Assembly (NCBI RefSeq): GCF_030413595.1
Contig: NZ_CP129238.1
Location: 992,001-1,056,000 of the forward strand
Reading direction: 5' to 3'
Origin: Planococcus liqunii
GTDB lineage: Bacteria; Bacillota; Bacilli; Bacillales_A; Planococcaceae
Length of the DNA stretch: 64,000 nucleotides
How positions within the stretch are numbered: position 1 is the stretch's first letter; every line of letters begins with the position of its first letter. Made by a program: the position numbers and the translations under genes. Below are positions 35,982 to 48,009 of this stretch, one piece after another. The notes beneath the pieces were generated by a model that was not told the DNA's origin, did not search any database, and was given only the letters and a program-made list of their open reading frames with translations.

Positions 35982-36302
35982 ATGCAGGTGGATAAAATCC
36001 GCGGACCGCAAACAGACCAATTGATCGAAGCAATCTTGGCGCTGAAAGATAAAGAAGAAGCTTATCGTTTTTTCGATGATCTTTGCACCATCAGTGAAAT
36101 CCAATCGCTGTCGCAGCGTTTGGAAGTAGCGCATATGCTGAGAATGAAAAAAACATATGAAAAAATTAAGAATGAAACCGGTGCGAGTACAGCCACGATT
36201 TCACGTGTGCGCCGCTGCCTGAATTACGGCAACGACGGCTACGATGAAATGCTGGGACGTCTGTATCCAGACGAAAAACCGTTTCAACTTCCAAAAGACT
36301 GA
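35982..36302 (+). CDS. yerC: TrpR-family protein YerC/YecD
   Basis: A 106-residue protein of the TrpR-like YerC/YecD family. The core RFFDDLCTISEIQSLSQRLE is followed by a helix-turn-helix GASTATISRVRRCLNYGN, so it probably binds DNA. The tail is short and acidic. Its target is not established. Ribosome site GGACGGTGA precedes ATG 35982. In B. subtilis yerC also lies just before pcrB. Confidence 0.9.
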   Translation: MQVDKIRGPQTDQLIEAILALKDKEEAYRFFDDLCTISEIQSLSQRLEVAHMLRMKKTYEKIKNETGASTATISRVRRCLNYGNDGYDEMLGRLYPDEKPFQLPKD

Positions 36303-36304
36303 AC

Positions 36305-36341
36305 AAAAGAGTTGCCGCAAATTTACTGCGGCAACTCTTTT
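36305..36341. terminator. Intrinsic terminator after yerC
   Basis: Perfect 15-bp stem AAAAGAGTTGCCGCA / TGCGGCAACTCTTTT with loop AATTTAC, beginning 3 nt after the yerC stop. Confidence 0.88.
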
Positions 36342-36441
36342 GCGATGAATCCAGCAAAGCATTTTAGAGCAGGTTTTTGTTTGAAAAAGAGGGGCTAGCC
36401 GACGAGTTGCGTAGTAGACTTATCGGTTGGCCCCGTTTTTT

Positions 36442-36450
36442 TGTTATAAT
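36442..36450 (+). promoter_or_regulatory. Extended -10 promoter of pcrB-pcrA-ligA-camS
   Basis: TGTTATAAT, an extended -10 with perfect hexamer; no good -35 at 16-18 bp. The four genes downstream are spaced 13-31 bp apart and likely form one transcript. Confidence 0.6.
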
Positions 36451-36488
36451 GAAGTGATGAAAAAAGAACCAAGGTTAGGTGGATGATT

Positions 36489-37190
36489 GTGGACTTTCAA
36501 ACATGGCGTCATGTCTTTAAATTAGATCCGGCGAAAGCCATTTCGGATGAACAGTTGGAACGAATTTGCGAATCTGGGACCGATGCCATCTTGATTGGCG
36601 GAAGCGATAATGTCACACTCGACAATGTCCTTGATTTAATGGCGCGGGTACGCCGCTACACAGTACCGGTTGTGCTGGAAGTATCGGCAATTGAAGCGGT
36701 AACGCCAGGGTTTGACTTTTATTTCATTCCGACCGTTTTAAACAGCGACAATCCCTTATGGGTCAAAGGCCTTCACCACGAAGCCATCCGGGAATATGGA
36801 GATATTATGGACTGGGAAGAATTAATTCCGGAAGGCTACTGCATTTTAAACCCCGATTGCAAAGCGGCAGAACTGACACAGGCCAAAACGGATATCACAA
36901 TTGATGATGTGGTGGCATATGCGAGAATGGCGGAACATTTTTTCCGGCTGCCGATTTTTTATATGGAATACAGCGGTACATACGGAAATGCCGGCTGGGT
37001 CCGGGATGTCCGCCGCGTGCTGGACAATACCCGTTTGTTTTATGGAGGCGGCATCGATTCGCCGGAGAAGGCGAAAGAAATGTCCGCCATTGCTGATACA
37101 ATCGTCGTCGGCAACTTGATTTATGAAAATATCGAAAATGCGATGGCAACCGTACAGGCGGTTGCGGAAACGGATAACAAGTCGCTATAA
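36489..37190 (+). CDS. pcrB: Heptaprenylglyceryl phosphate synthase
   Basis: A 233-residue TIM-barrel prenyltransferase joining heptaprenyl diphosphate to glycerol-1-phosphate, making an archaeal-type ether lipid in Bacillales. Landmarks: [50 protein letters not shown] and FYGGGID with the phosphate-binding loops. GTG 36489 is chosen because AGGTGG ends 6 nt upstream; ATG 36483 abuts the site. It precedes pcrA as in B. subtilis, a linkage without known functional reason. Confidence 0.93.
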   Translation: MDFQTWRHVFKLDPAKAISDEQLERICESGTDAILIGGSDNVTLDNVLDLMARVRRYTVPVVLEVSAIEAVTPGFDFYFIPTVLNSDNPLWVKGLHHEAIREYGDIMDWEELIPEGYCILNPDCKAAELTQAKTDITIDDVVAYARMAEHFFRLPIFYMEYSGTYGNAGWVRDVRRVLDNTRLFYGGGIDSPEKAKEMSAIADTIVVGNLIYENIENAMATVQAVAETDNKSL

Positions 37191-37221
37191 TAAAAAGAAC
37201 AGACGTTCGAGGTGGTGCACA

Positions 37222-39435
37222 ATGGAAATCATTACAAAGAATTTATTAAAAGGGATGAATCCTGAACAAGAACAGGCGGTTAAATCAACTGACGGCCCGT
37301 TGCTGATCATGGCAGGTGCCGGATCGGGGAAGACGCGCGTGCTGACGCATCGCATCGCTTATTTAGTGCTTGAGAAAGAAGTTTACCCTTCCAATATTTT
37401 GGCAATTACATTTACAAATAAAGCCGCGCGCGAAATGCGCAGCCGAATCGATGGGCTGCTCGGGCACGGGACGGGAGAACGCATGTGGGTTTCGACGTTC
37501 CACTCGATGTGCGTCCGCATTTTGCGCCGGGATATCGACCGGCTTGGCTTTTCCAAAAACTTTTCGATTTTGGATACGACCGACCAGTTGACAGTCATCA
37601 AGAATGTCCTGAAACAGCTCGATCTGGATCCGAAAAAATATGAACCCCGTACGATGCTGAATGCCATTTCTTCATCGAAAAACGAATGCATCAGTGCAAC
37701 GGAATTTGCAGCGAATATGAATCCGCATAACCCGTATGAAAAAACGGTGGCAGATGTCTATGCCGCTTACGAAAAGCGGTTGAAAAAGAATCAATCGCTT
37801 GATTTTGACGATTTGATCATGACAACGCTGACGTTGTTTAACACGGTGCCGGAAGTATTGGAGTTTTATCAGAACAAATTCCATTATATCCATGTTGATG
37901 AGTACCAGGATACAAACAATGCCCAGTACCAGCTCGTCCAGAAATTAGCGAGCAAATTTAAGAACATTTGTGTTGTCGGGGATTCCGATCAGTCGATTTA
38001 CCGCTGGCGCGGAGCGGATATCACGAACATCCTGTCGTTTGAAAAAGATTACCCGAATGCAAAAGTCATTATGCTGGAGCAGAACTACCGTTCGACCAAA
38101 CGGATTTTGCAGGCAGCGAACGATGTCATCAAGAAAAACAAGAGCCGCTATCCGAAAGAATTGCGGACCGATAATGCGGATGGCCCGGCAATCACGCTCC
38201 ATAAAGCGGGAGATGAACGCCAGGAAGCGCAGTATGTGGTCCAGACCATCCAGAAGCTGATGCAAGAAGAAGGTTACAAAACCTCGGATTTTGCGATTCT
38301 TTACCGTACGAATGCCCAGTCGCGGGTGCTTGAGGAAATGTTCGTCAAATCGAATATGTCGTATACGATTGTCGGCGGAACGAAGTTCTATGACCGCAAA
38401 GAGATCAAGGATTTGTTGGCTTATTTGCGCTTGATCGCCAATAACGACGACGACTTGTCGCTTGCCCGGGTCATCAATGAACCGAAACGCGGCATCGGCG
38501 CTACTTCGTTTGAACGCATGGCCCGTTTTGCCATCGAGCAGGACCGCACCATAATGGATGCCCTGCAGGAAGCCGATTTTATGGGATTGACGCCGAAAAC
38601 GGCGCAGACAGCCCTCGAATTCCGCAATATGATCAATGGCTTTACGCAAATGCAGGAATATCTGTCGGTGACGGAACTGGTTGAGGAAGTCTTGAAAAAA
38701 TCAGGCTACAAGCACATGCTGCAAATCGATAAAACCATTGAAGGCGAAAGCCGCCTGGAAAACTTGAATGAGTTCTTATCGGTTACCCAGGCATTTGAAA
38801 AGCAAAGCGACGATAAATCACTGGTCGCTTTCCTGACGGATTTGGCCTTGATCTCCGATATCGACTCCGTCGATGACGAAGAAGATGCAGACGGGCCGAT
38901 CATTTTGATGACTATGCACGCCGCAAAAGGGCTTGAATTCCCTGTCGTCTTTATCATCGGACTGGAGGAAAACGTCTTCCCGCATTCCCGTTCAAACAAC
39001 GATGACGACGAATTGGAAGAAGAACGCCGCCTAGCTTATGTCGGCATCACACGGGCTGAACAGCGCCTGTATTTGACGCATGCTTCATCCCGGACCTTGT
39101 TCGGCAAGAGCAATTACAATATGCCTTCTCGTTTCATCAATGAAATATCGGAAGAGCTGATTGAACAATCAACACCGGTTCACCGTGCCGGGGCAGCGAC
39201 CAGCTACAGACAGGCCTCGCGGCGGGCAGCCGTCAGCCGTCCAGCCTACGAGCCGTCCGGCGGCGACAAACTCGGATGGCGCTCAGGCGACCGTGCGAAA
39301 CATAAAAAATGGGGTACCGGGACAGTAGTCAGCGTCAAAGGCGAAGGCGAACAAACTGAACTTGACATTGCATTTCCAAGCCCTGTCGGCATCAAACGGC
39401 TATTGGCGAAATTCGCGCCGATCGAAAAAGAATAA
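37222..39435 (+). CDS. pcrA: ATP-dependent DNA helicase PcrA (UvrD/Rep family)
   Basis: A 737-residue SF1A 3'-5' helicase required for replication-transcription conflict resolution and repair. Motif I is AGAGSGKT, Ia [57 protein letters not shown] and [12 protein letters not shown]. The C-terminal segment ([15 protein letters not shown]...) is the Tudor-like domain that binds RNA polymerase. The start is ATG 37222 after GAGGTGG; upstream ATGs in frame lie within pcrB. Confidence 0.97.
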   Translation: MEIITKNLLKGMNPEQEQAVKSTDGPLLIMAGAGSGKTRVLTHRIAYLVLEKEVYPSNILAITFTNKAAREMRSRIDGLLGHGTGERMWVSTFHSMCVRILRRDIDRLGFSKNFSILDTTDQLTVIKNVLKQLDLDPKKYEPRTMLNAISSSKNECISATEFAANMNPHNPYEKTVADVYAAYEKRLKKNQSLDFDDLIMTTLTLFNTVPEVLEFYQNKFHYIHVDEYQDTNNAQYQLVQKLASKFKNICVVGDSDQSIYRWRGADITNILSFEKDYPNAKVIMLEQNYRSTKRILQAANDVIKKNKSRYPKELRTDNADGPAITLHKAGDERQEAQYVVQTIQKLMQEEGYKTSDFAILYRTNAQSRVLEEMFVKSNMSYTIVGGTKFYDRKEIKDLLAYLRLIANNDDDLSLARVINEPKRGIGATSFERMARFAIEQDRTIMDALQEADFMGLTPKTAQTALEFRNMINGFTQMQEYLSVTELVEEVLKKSGYKHMLQIDKTIEGESRLENLNEFLSVTQAFEKQSDDKSLVAFLTDLALISDIDSVDDEEDADGPIILMTMHAAKGLEFPVVFIIGLEENVFPHSRSNNDDDELEEERRLAYVGITRAEQRLYLTHASSRTLFGKSNYNMPSRFINEISEELIEQSTPVHRAGAATSYRQASRRAAVSRPAYEPSGGDKLGWRSGDRAKHKKWGTGTVVSVKGEGEQTELDIAFPSPVGIKRLLAKFAPIEKE

Positions 39436-41457
<2,022 letters not shown>

Positions 41458-41470
41458 GGAGATTTGGAAC

Positions 41471-42601
41471 ATGAAACGCTTATGGTGGATTCCGGTCAGC
41501 TTATTGCTGCTTTCGGGATGTGTGCCTTCTGATTCGGATGAAGCGGAAGTGCTCAAGACAGAAGAAGAAGCAGCAGAAACGGCGATCATTCCGAGCATGC
41601 AGCTGGATGACCGTTATTACCGGACGTTGCTGCCGTATAAACAAAGTGCCACGAGAGGCAAAATCGTTAACCGGCTGAATTCCCGCTACGATATTAAAGA
41701 AGCGGAAAACGGACTATTGAGATTGTCGCAGAATCAATTTTCACCGGATGACTATTATTTTCAGGAAGGCCAGAAGCTAACGGATGAAGATGCGAATGCA
41801 TGGCTTTCACGTGCAAGCAAAGACAATCCTTTAGGCTTGAATCCGGCCGATCCGCGTTCAGAAGCGCAGAAAAAAGCGGGAGAACGCCCACCGGCTGAAA
41901 TCCTGGCCCATATTGTCGAACAGAATTACTTGGTGAAAACGAATGAGGAAACGATCCGCCTGGGCGGTGTTTCCATTGGCTTAGCCTTAAACTCCACTTA
42001 TTACAATTCGGTCAATGAAATTGCCTATGAGGAAGCCATTTCGCAGGCACAGATCGAAAAAGAAGGAGTGCGCCTCGCCAACGAAATCGTGAAACGCCTA
42101 CGTGCAAAAGAAGGAATGGCGAAAGTGCCAATCACGGTCGGGCTGTATAAACAAAATAGCCGCGGAGCCATTACGCCGGGAACTTATTTTTCTTATGGCG
42201 TGGCGCCAGGCGGACAGGAAGCGGTCGCCAATTGGACTCCAGTCAATGAAGAGTATGTTGTATTTCCAACTTCAGGAGCTGAAGAAAAATACCGGGAAGT
42301 GGATACAACCTTCCGCAACTTTAAAATGGATGTCGAAGAATATTTCTCAAACTTCACAAGCGTCATTGGCACAGGCTTCTACCAGGAAAACCAATTGCGC
42401 AAAATGCAAGTGGATATTCCCATCCAGTTTTATGGCTCGGCTGAATTGATCGGATTCAGCCAATACTTGACCGGGCTTGTGCTGGAACATTTCCCTGGAA
42501 ACCTGGAAGTGGAAATCAGTGTCACTTCAACGAATGGTCCGGAAGCGCTGATTTTAAGGAAAGCCGATCAAAAAGAACCGGTTGTTCACATTTATGAATA
42601 A
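41471..42601 (+). CDS. camS: CamS-family lipoprotein (YerH)
   Basis: A 376-residue lipoprotein. Residues 1-17 form a signal peptide ending in the lipobox LLSGC, so Cys17 is lipidated and the protein sits on the outer face of the membrane. It belongs to the CamS family (precursor of the staphylococcal sex-pheromone-like peptide cAM373, YerH in B. subtilis). In Staphylococcus the pheromone lies in the signal peptide; here the sequence before Cys is IPVSLLLLSG. The role of the mature protein is unknown. 13 bp after ligA. Confidence 0.9.
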   Translation: MKRLWWIPVSLLLLSGCVPSDSDEAEVLKTEEEAAETAIIPSMQLDDRYYRTLLPYKQSATRGKIVNRLNSRYDIKEAENGLLRLSQNQFSPDDYYFQEGQKLTDEDANAWLSRASKDNPLGLNPADPRSEAQKKAGERPPAEILAHIVEQNYLVKTNEETIRLGGVSIGLALNSTYYNSVNEIAYEEAISQAQIEKEGVRLANEIVKRLRAKEGMAKVPITVGLYKQNSRGAITPGTYFSYGVAPGGQEAVANWTPVNEEYVVFPTSGAEEKYREVDTTFRNFKMDVEEYFSNFTSVIGTGFYQENQLRKMQVDIPIQFYGSAELIGFSQYLTGLVLEHFPGNLEVEISVTSTNGPEALILRKADQKEPVVHIYE

Positions 42602-42611
42602 TTTGCACTGG

Positions 42612-42650
42612 AATAGGGAGAGCCACGCCGGCTGTCCCTATTCATTTTTT
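42612..42650 (+). terminator. Terminator of the pcrB-camS operon
   Basis: AATAGGGAGAGCC (42612-42624) / GGCTGTCCCTATT (42630-42642), one mismatch, then CATTTTTT. An interspersed repeat begins directly after it. Confidence 0.85.
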
Positions 42651-42774
42651 CTGTCCAGGCTTCAGCGACCAGATTCTCGGGGTCATAAGCCACTTTGGCT
42701 GTGCGGCTAAAGATACGCCGCTTCGCCAAATCGTCTTATGCCCATCGAATCTAGACGGTCGCTTTCGCTTTTCT
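42651..42774. repeat. Interspersed fold-back repeat
   Basis: The left arm, GCGACCAGATTC...CATAAG (42665-42689), and right arm, CTTATG...GAATCTAGACGGTCGC (42735-42762), form a long imperfect inverted repeat. The outer sequence is CTGTCCAGGCTTCAGC on the left and TTTCGCTTTTCT on the right. It resembles an intergenic repeat family common in Bacillaceae and Planococcaceae genomes, with conserved CAGC / CATAAG / CTTATG / GCTTTTC blocks. It abuts the camS terminator and ends 9 nt before the extended -10 of gatC. Confidence 0.75.
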
Positions 42775-42782
42775 AAGAAAAA

Positions 42783-42791
42783 TGCTATGAT
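42783..42791 (+). promoter_or_regulatory. Extended -10 of the gatCAB promoter
   Basis: TGCTATGAT, an extended -10. The -35 position (about 42763-42768, TTTCGC) falls inside the repeat's right end. Confidence 0.5.
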
Positions 42792-42827
42792 ATTACGTAT
42801 GTTTACTGAATCCGGAGGTGTAGAGAA

Positions 42828-43118
42828 ATGGCGAAAATGACAAAAGAAGAAGTAATTGAAGTGGCCCATTTGGCGCGCTTAGCGATCACTGATGAAGAAG
42901 CTGTGCATTTTGCAGATCAGCTGGAAGCAATCACAAACGCAATGGAATTGCTGAATGAGCTGGACACTGAGAATGTGGAACCGACGACGCACGTACTTCC
43001 AATGGTCAATGTACTGCGTGAAGATAAATCAATTCCGGGACTGGACCGTGAATTGGTGCTGAAAAACGTAAAAGAACATGAAGCGGGGCAAATTAAAGTT
43101 CCGACGATTCTTGACTGA
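42828..43118 (+). CDS. gatC: Aspartyl/glutamyl-tRNA amidotransferase subunit C
   Basis: The 96-residue GatC subunit, which wraps around and stabilises GatA-GatB. Typical sequence: [21 protein letters not shown] and LRED near [14 protein letters not shown] 42828 follows CGGAGGTGTAG. First of three tightly linked genes. Confidence 0.96.
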   Translation: MAKMTKEEVIEVAHLARLAITDEEAVHFADQLEAITNAMELLNELDTENVEPTTHVLPMVNVLREDKSIPGLDRELVLKNVKEHEAGQIKVPTILD

Positions 43119-43137
43119 TAAGGAGGAGAGCAAAAAG

Positions 43138-44607
43138 ATGGCATTAGCAGATAAAACGGCAGCTGAGCTGCAAGAGTTGATACATACAAAGGAAATGACC
43201 ATTTCTGAAATGGCGGAGCAGGCGTTTGACCGCATTGAAGAGCTTGATTCGAAAGTTGATGCTTTCTTGGCTATCGACAAAGAAGGTGCTTTGAAGCAAG
43301 CCGCACAATTGGAAGACACGCCTCTTGATGAGCGTGGGCCGTTATTCGGTTTGCCGATTGGCGTCAAAGACAATATCGTCACAGAAGGCATTGAAACCAC
43401 GGCTTCAAGCCGGATTCTTGAAGGCTTTAACCCGATTTACGATGCAACCGTTGTGGAGAAAATCAAAGCTGCAGGTATGGTCATTGTCGGCAAATTGAAC
43501 ATGGATGAATTTGCGATGGGGTCTTCCAATGAGAACTCGTATTACAAAAACACAAAAAACCCTTGGAACCTTGAAACTGTACCAGGCGGATCTTCAGGCG
43601 GATCTGCAGCAGCTGTAGCTGCTGGAGAAGTACCGTTTACGCTTGGTTCAGATACCGGTGGATCTATTCGCCAGCCTGCTGCATTTTGCGGCGTGGTGGG
43701 TATGAAGCCGACATACGGCCGTGTTTCCCGTTTTGGATTGATTGCTTATGCTTCGTCTTTGGATCAAATTGGGCCAATCACCCGTACGGTTAAAGACAAC
43801 GCCTTGCTATTGAACACAATTGCTGGACACGACGAGAAAGATTCAACTTCTGCAAACGTTGAAGTACCGGATTTCGCTGCTGCATTGACGGGCGACATCA
43901 AAGGGCTTCGCATCGGCGTTCCAAAAGAGTACTTTGCAGAAGGCGTCGGCGAAGCTGCCAAACAGGCAGTCCGCGATGCATTGAAAGTGCTTGAAGAAAA
44001 AGGCGCGACATGGGAAGAAATTTCTTTGCCGCATTCGAAATATGCTCTTTCGACGTATTACTTGATCGCTTCTTCTGAAGCTTCATCCAACTTGTCGCGC
44101 TTTGATGGAATCCGCTACGGATACCGCACCCAAAAAGCGGGCACTTTGCTTGAGTTTTATATGAATACCCGTTCTGAAGGCTTTGGCGACGAAGTGAAGC
44201 GCCGCATCATGCTTGGGACATATGCACTTAGCTCCGGCTACTACGACGCGTATTACAAAAAAGCACAAAAAGTGCGCACATTGATCAAACAGGATTTCGA
44301 TAAAGCGTTTGAACAATACGATGTCATCATCGGGCCAACAACGCCGACGCCGGCATTTAAAATCGGCGAAAAAATCGACGATCCGCTGACGATGTATGCG
44401 AATGACATTTTGACGATTCCTGTCAACTTGGCTGGGGTGCCGGCGATTTCGGTTCCTTGCGGTTTTGACAATGGCTTGCCGCTTGGCTTGCAAATCATCG
44501 GGAAATATTTTGATGAAGAAACGGTTTACCGCGTTGCTGACGTTTTCGAGCAGGCAACCGATTTCCATAAAAAAACTCCTCAAGTTTGGGAGGGAGCTGC
44601 ACAATGA
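43138..44607 (+). CDS. gatA: Aspartyl/glutamyl-tRNA amidotransferase subunit A
   Basis: The glutaminase subunit of the transamidosome that makes Gln-tRNA(Gln), and Asn-tRNA(Asn) where needed. About 489 residues of the amidase signature family, with the catalytic Lys in PIGVKDNIV and the Ser-cisSer-Lys neighbourhood [14 protein letters not shown] and [15 protein letters not shown]. The start is ATG 43138 after AAGGAGGAG; an ATG 60 nt upstream lies inside gatC. Overlaps gatB by 4 bp. Confidence 0.97.
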   Translation: MALADKTAAELQELIHTKEMTISEMAEQAFDRIEELDSKVDAFLAIDKEGALKQAAQLEDTPLDERGPLFGLPIGVKDNIVTEGIETTASSRILEGFNPIYDATVVEKIKAAGMVIVGKLNMDEFAMGSSNENSYYKNTKNPWNLETVPGGSSGGSAAAVAAGEVPFTLGSDTGGSIRQPAAFCGVVGMKPTYGRVSRFGLIAYASSLDQIGPITRTVKDNALLLNTIAGHDEKDSTSANVEVPDFAAALTGDIKGLRIGVPKEYFAEGVGEAAKQAVRDALKVLEEKGATWEEISLPHSKYALSTYYLIASSEASSNLSRFDGIRYGYRTQKAGTLLEFYMNTRSEGFGDEVKRRIMLGTYALSSGYYDAYYKKAQKVRTLIKQDFDKAFEQYDVIIGPTTPTPAFKIGEKIDDPLTMYANDILTIPVNLAGVPAISVPCGFDNGLPLGLQIIGKYFDEETVYRVADVFEQATDFHKKTPQVWEGAAQ

Positions 44608-46034
44608 ATTTTGAAACAATCATCGGGCTCGAAGTACACGTCGAGCTAAAAACAGAATCCAAAATGTTCTCTCCTGCACCGGCTCATTTCGGCGCAGAAC
44701 CGAACACCAATACAAACGTGATCGATCTTGGCTACCCAGGCGTTTTGCCGGTCGTCAACAAAACTGCAGTGGATTGGGCGATGAAAGCGGCGCTTGCATT
44801 AAACTGCCAAATCAACCGCCACACAAAATTCGACCGCAAAAACTATTTCTATCCGGACAATCCGAAAGCTTACCAGATTTCGCAATTTGATGAGCCAATC
44901 GGCGAACACGGCTGGATCGAAATTGAAGTAAAAGGCGAGAAAAAACGCATCGGCATTACACGTCTCCATATGGAAGAAGATGCCGGAAAGCTGACGCATA
45001 CCGGCAATGGCCATTCACTTGTAGACCTTAACCGCCAAGGTACGCCGCTGATTGAAATCGTGTCAGAGCCGGACATCCGCACGCCGGAAGAAGCTTATGC
45101 CTACTTGGAAAAAATCAAAGCGATCATCCAGTACACAGGCGTTTCTGATGTGCGCATGGAAGAAGGTTCGCTTCGCTGCGACGCCAACATTTCACTTCGT
45201 CCATACGGGCAAGAGGAATTCGGAACAAAGACGGAATTGAAAAACTTGAATTCATTCAACTTTGTGCGCAAAGGAATCGAGCACGAACAAGTCCGCCAGG
45301 AACAAGTGTTGCTTTCAGGCGGCATTATCGAACAAGAAACCCGCCGTTACGATGAATCGACAGGAAAAACCCTTTTGATGCGTGTGAAAGAAGGATCGGA
45401 CGATTACCGTTACTTCCCGGAACCGGATCTTGTCGATATCATCATTGACGACGCTTGGATGGATCGCGTCCGTGCAGAAATTCCGGAACTTCCGGATGCC
45501 CGCAAAGCGCGCTATGTTTCTGAACTTGGCTTGTCATCATATGATGCGATGGTCCTGACGCTGGCGAAACCGATTTCGGACTTCTTTGAAGCGACAGTTG
45601 CGGCCGGCGCTGATGCAAAACTTGCATCTAACTGGCTGATGGGTGAAGTTTCGGCTTACTTGAATGCTGAGCAAAAAGAATTGAGCGAAACGAAATTGGC
45701 GCCTGAAGGTTTGGCTGGCATGATCAAGCTGATTACAGATGGTACGATTTCTTCTAAAATCGCTAAAAAAGTCTTTAAAGAATTGATTGAAAAAGGCGGA
45801 GACGCGAACTACATCGTCAAAGCAAAAGGGCTTGTCCAAATTTCGGACGAAGGCACATTGCGTGAATTTGTTACAGCTGCTTTGGACAACAACCCGCAAT
45901 CGATTGAAGACTTCAAAAACGGCAAAGACCGTGCAATCGGCTTCTTGGTCGGCCAAATTATGAAGCAGACAAAAGGGCAGGCAAACCCGCCATTGCTCAA
46001 TAAAATCCTGCTTGAAGAAATTGCAAAACGATAA
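44604..46034 (+). CDS. gatB: Aspartyl/glutamyl-tRNA amidotransferase subunit B
   Basis: The 476-residue GatB subunit, which phosphorylates the misacylated tRNA and transfers ammonia. Landmarks: [32 protein letters not shown] and the C-terminal YqeY-like helical tail ending [11 protein letters not shown]. The start codon overlaps the gatA stop (ATGA). Presence of GatCAB implies that this organism makes Gln-tRNA indirectly. Confidence 0.97.
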   Translation: MNFETIIGLEVHVELKTESKMFSPAPAHFGAEPNTNTNVIDLGYPGVLPVVNKTAVDWAMKAALALNCQINRHTKFDRKNYFYPDNPKAYQISQFDEPIGEHGWIEIEVKGEKKRIGITRLHMEEDAGKLTHTGNGHSLVDLNRQGTPLIEIVSEPDIRTPEEAYAYLEKIKAIIQYTGVSDVRMEEGSLRCDANISLRPYGQEEFGTKTELKNLNSFNFVRKGIEHEQVRQEQVLLSGGIIEQETRRYDESTGKTLLMRVKEGSDDYRYFPEPDLVDIIIDDAWMDRVRAEIPELPDARKARYVSELGLSSYDAMVLTLAKPISDFFEATVAAGADAKLASNWLMGEVSAYLNAEQKELSETKLAPEGLAGMIKLITDGTISSKIAKKVFKELIEKGGDANYIVKAKGLVQISDEGTLREFVTAALDNNPQSIEDFKNGKDRAIGFLVGQIMKQTKGQANPPLLNKILLEEIAKR

Positions 46035-46041
46035 GATGACG

Positions 46042-46069
46042 AGATGGCCCTTTCACGGGCCATCTTTTT
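46042..46069. terminator. Intrinsic terminator after gatCAB
   Basis: AGATGGCCC / GGGCCATCT stem, 6-nt loop, then TTTTTA. The next 190 bp hold no gene; an AACTTCAC / GTGAAGTT pair (46149-46181) is the only structure I see there. Confidence 0.88.
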
Positions 46070-46262
46070 AATGTCTTCATAATTAACGGGCGAAAGGCTA
46101 AAATAGGTTGAAGCTTCTACTTACTACAAGTAAACTAAGGATAAAGAGAAACTTCACTTGAAATACTGAACCGTGTGAAGTTGTGTTATTTGAGTTTTTG
46201 CTGCCTGGAAGAAGGGTAATCTACTGGGTATGAAAGCAGGATAAAGGAGAAGTGATCTTACG

Positions 46263-46823
46263 ATGTCAACGGAACAACAGTATTTTGAAAATGCGATTAC
46301 TTTAGAGAGCTATATGGCTCAAATGGAGTCGAACCAGGAAAAATCTTATTCCATCTTCGAGAAATTCGAACTGCCGGAAGATCCGGAATTTATCAATTTA
46401 TTAAAAGAAAAGCAGCCACATGTTTTGGTCATTACAGAAGATTGGTGCGGCGATGCGATGATGAACAATGCGATTTTGCGGAAAATTACAGAAGCGGCGG
46501 ATGTAAAAGTGCGTTGTGTATACCGCGATCAGAATTTGGAATTGATGGACCAGTACTTGACGAACGGCGGCCGCTCCATTCCGAAATACATCATCCTATC
46601 AAAAGAAGGCGAAGTGTTGGGGGACTGGGGACCGCGTGCACCAAAAGTCCAGGAGTTCGTGACAGAAAAAAGATCGGTCCTTCCTGAAAAAGATGATCCT
46701 CAATTTGATTTGAATTTAAAAACAGTAATCGGTGAAATATCCGATGGCTTTACTTGGAACAGTGATTTTTGGCAGGCGGTTTATGAAGACTTGCGCAAGA
46801 CTTTTTTTGACGTATTGAAGTAA
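46263..46823 (+). CDS. Thioredoxin-fold protein with a single-cysteine WCGD motif
   Basis: A 186-residue cytosolic protein of the thioredoxin superfamily. The strand-turn VLVITEDWCGDAMMNNAIL places WCGD where thioredoxin has WCGPC, so the second active-site Cys is missing, and RSIPKYIILS supplies the cis-Pro. Such proteins occur widely in Bacillales; a classical disulfide reductase role is unlikely with one Cys here. Ribosome site AAAGGAGAAG precedes ATG 46263. Monocistronic. Confidence 0.8.
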   Translation: MSTEQQYFENAITLESYMAQMESNQEKSYSIFEKFELPEDPEFINLLKEKQPHVLVITEDWCGDAMMNNAILRKITEAADVKVRCVYRDQNLELMDQYLTNGGRSIPKYIILSKEGEVLGDWGPRAPKVQEFVTEKRSVLPEKDDPQFDLNLKTVIGEISDGFTWNSDFWQAVYEDLRKTFFDVLK

Positions 46824-46832
46824 GTATGAAGG

Positions 46833-46857
46833 AAGCCGGCTCGCTGCCGGCTTTTTC
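46833..46857. terminator. Intrinsic terminator after the thioredoxin-fold gene
   Basis: AAGCCGGC / GCCGGCTT stem with a short loop and a TTTTTC tail. Confidence 0.85.
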
Positions 46858-47005
46858 TTAGCGAGAAGAACGCGCAAACGTTTAAGGGCAAAGACTGGGC
46901 AGTCTGCAAAGTTCTAGGTCCAGCCGCCGGCGTTTTCTTGATGGCAACTTCCTGCTGACTAAAGGAGTCTTATTCTATAGAACGTTGAGAAAGGCTGAAT
47001 GGGGT

Positions 47006-47917
47006 ATGAAACGAGCACGAATCATTTACAATCCGACTTCCGGACGCGAATTGTTCCGCAAACACCTTCCGGAAGTGCTTGAAAAAATGGAGAAAGCGGG
47101 ATACGAAACATCCTGCCACGCCACTACTGGCGAAGGCGATGCCACGGTAGCCGCCTCCATTGCAGTAAATAGAAACTATGACTTGATTGTTGCTGTTGGT
47201 GGAGACGGGACCTTGAACGAAGTGGTTGCAGGGGTATCCCAATTTAAAAACCGGCCGAAAATCGGTTTGATTCCCATGGGGACGACAAATGATTTTGCAC
47301 GTGCCGTCCAGATTCCCCGGGATATCAATAAAGCTGTTGATATCATTATTCAGGGCAAATCGATCCCCGTCGATGTCGGCATGATGAATGAACGTTATTT
47401 CATCAATATTGCTGGAGGCGGCAGATTGACCGAACTTACGTATGAAGTTCCAAGCAAACTGAAGACGGTGCTTGGGCAGTTGGCCTATTATTTAAAAGGC
47501 ATCGAAATGCTGCCATCCATCCGTGCTTCCAATGTCCGGATTGAATACGATGGCCAGGTTTTTGATGACAAGGCCATGTTGTTTTTAATCGGACTGACAA
47601 ATTCCGTCGGCGGATTCGAAAAGCTGGCGCCTGATGCCAGCATTAATGACGGGAAATTCACTTTGTTGATTTTAAAGGAATTAAACATGGCGGAGTTTAT
47701 TCGGGTCGCGTCTTTGGCCCTGCGCGGAGAACATTTATCCGATCCCCATGTCATCTATGCAAAAGCCAGCAAAATTTCCGTATCTTCCAATGAACGGGTT
47801 CTTTTGAATCTGGACGGCGAATATGGCGGATTGCTGCCGGCCACATTTGTGAACCATGCACGCCATATCGAAGTGATGGTTCCGCTATCGGCAATTGATG
47901 AACAAGACCAAGAATAA
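47006..47917 (+). CDS. dgkB: Diacylglycerol kinase
   Basis: Phosphorylates diacylglycerol released during lipoteichoic acid synthesis, returning it to phospholipid metabolism. The 303 residues start MKRARIIYNPTSGRELF and carry the nucleotide loop VGGDGTLNEVV, GTTNDFARAVQIP and NLDGEYGG, all typical of DgkB (YerQ). I use ATG 47006 by homology; the ribosome site is weak (AAAGG, 11 nt upstream), and TTG 46985 in frame is a possible alternative start. Confidence 0.94.
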   Translation: MKRARIIYNPTSGRELFRKHLPEVLEKMEKAGYETSCHATTGEGDATVAASIAVNRNYDLIVAVGGDGTLNEVVAGVSQFKNRPKIGLIPMGTTNDFARAVQIPRDINKAVDIIIQGKSIPVDVGMMNERYFINIAGGGRLTELTYEVPSKLKTVLGQLAYYLKGIEMLPSIRASNVRIEYDGQVFDDKAMLFLIGLTNSVGGFEKLAPDASINDGKFTLLILKELNMAEFIRVASLALRGEHLSDPHVIYAKASKISVSSNERVLLNLDGEYGGLLPATFVNHARHIEVMVPLSAIDEQDQE

Positions 47918-47936
47918 GAGTGGAACTTCCATAAGC

Positions 47937-47970
47937 AAAAGGCCAGATCGAGATCGATTTGGTCTTTTCG
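47937..47970 (+). terminator. Intrinsic terminator after dgkB
   Basis: AAAAGGCCAGATC / GATTTGGTCTTTT, with two G-U-type positions, then TCGCATC and a later T-run. Confidence 0.65.
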
Positions 47971-48009
47971 CATCTTTATTTTTTCTTTTAACAAAGGAGG
48001 CTTGGTGAG

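Noticed and set aside
46149..46181. T-box or riboswitch upstream of the thioredoxin-fold gene
   Set aside because: Only a short AACTTCAC / GTGAAGTT pair; no T-box sequence AGGGTGGNACCGCG and no terminator near.
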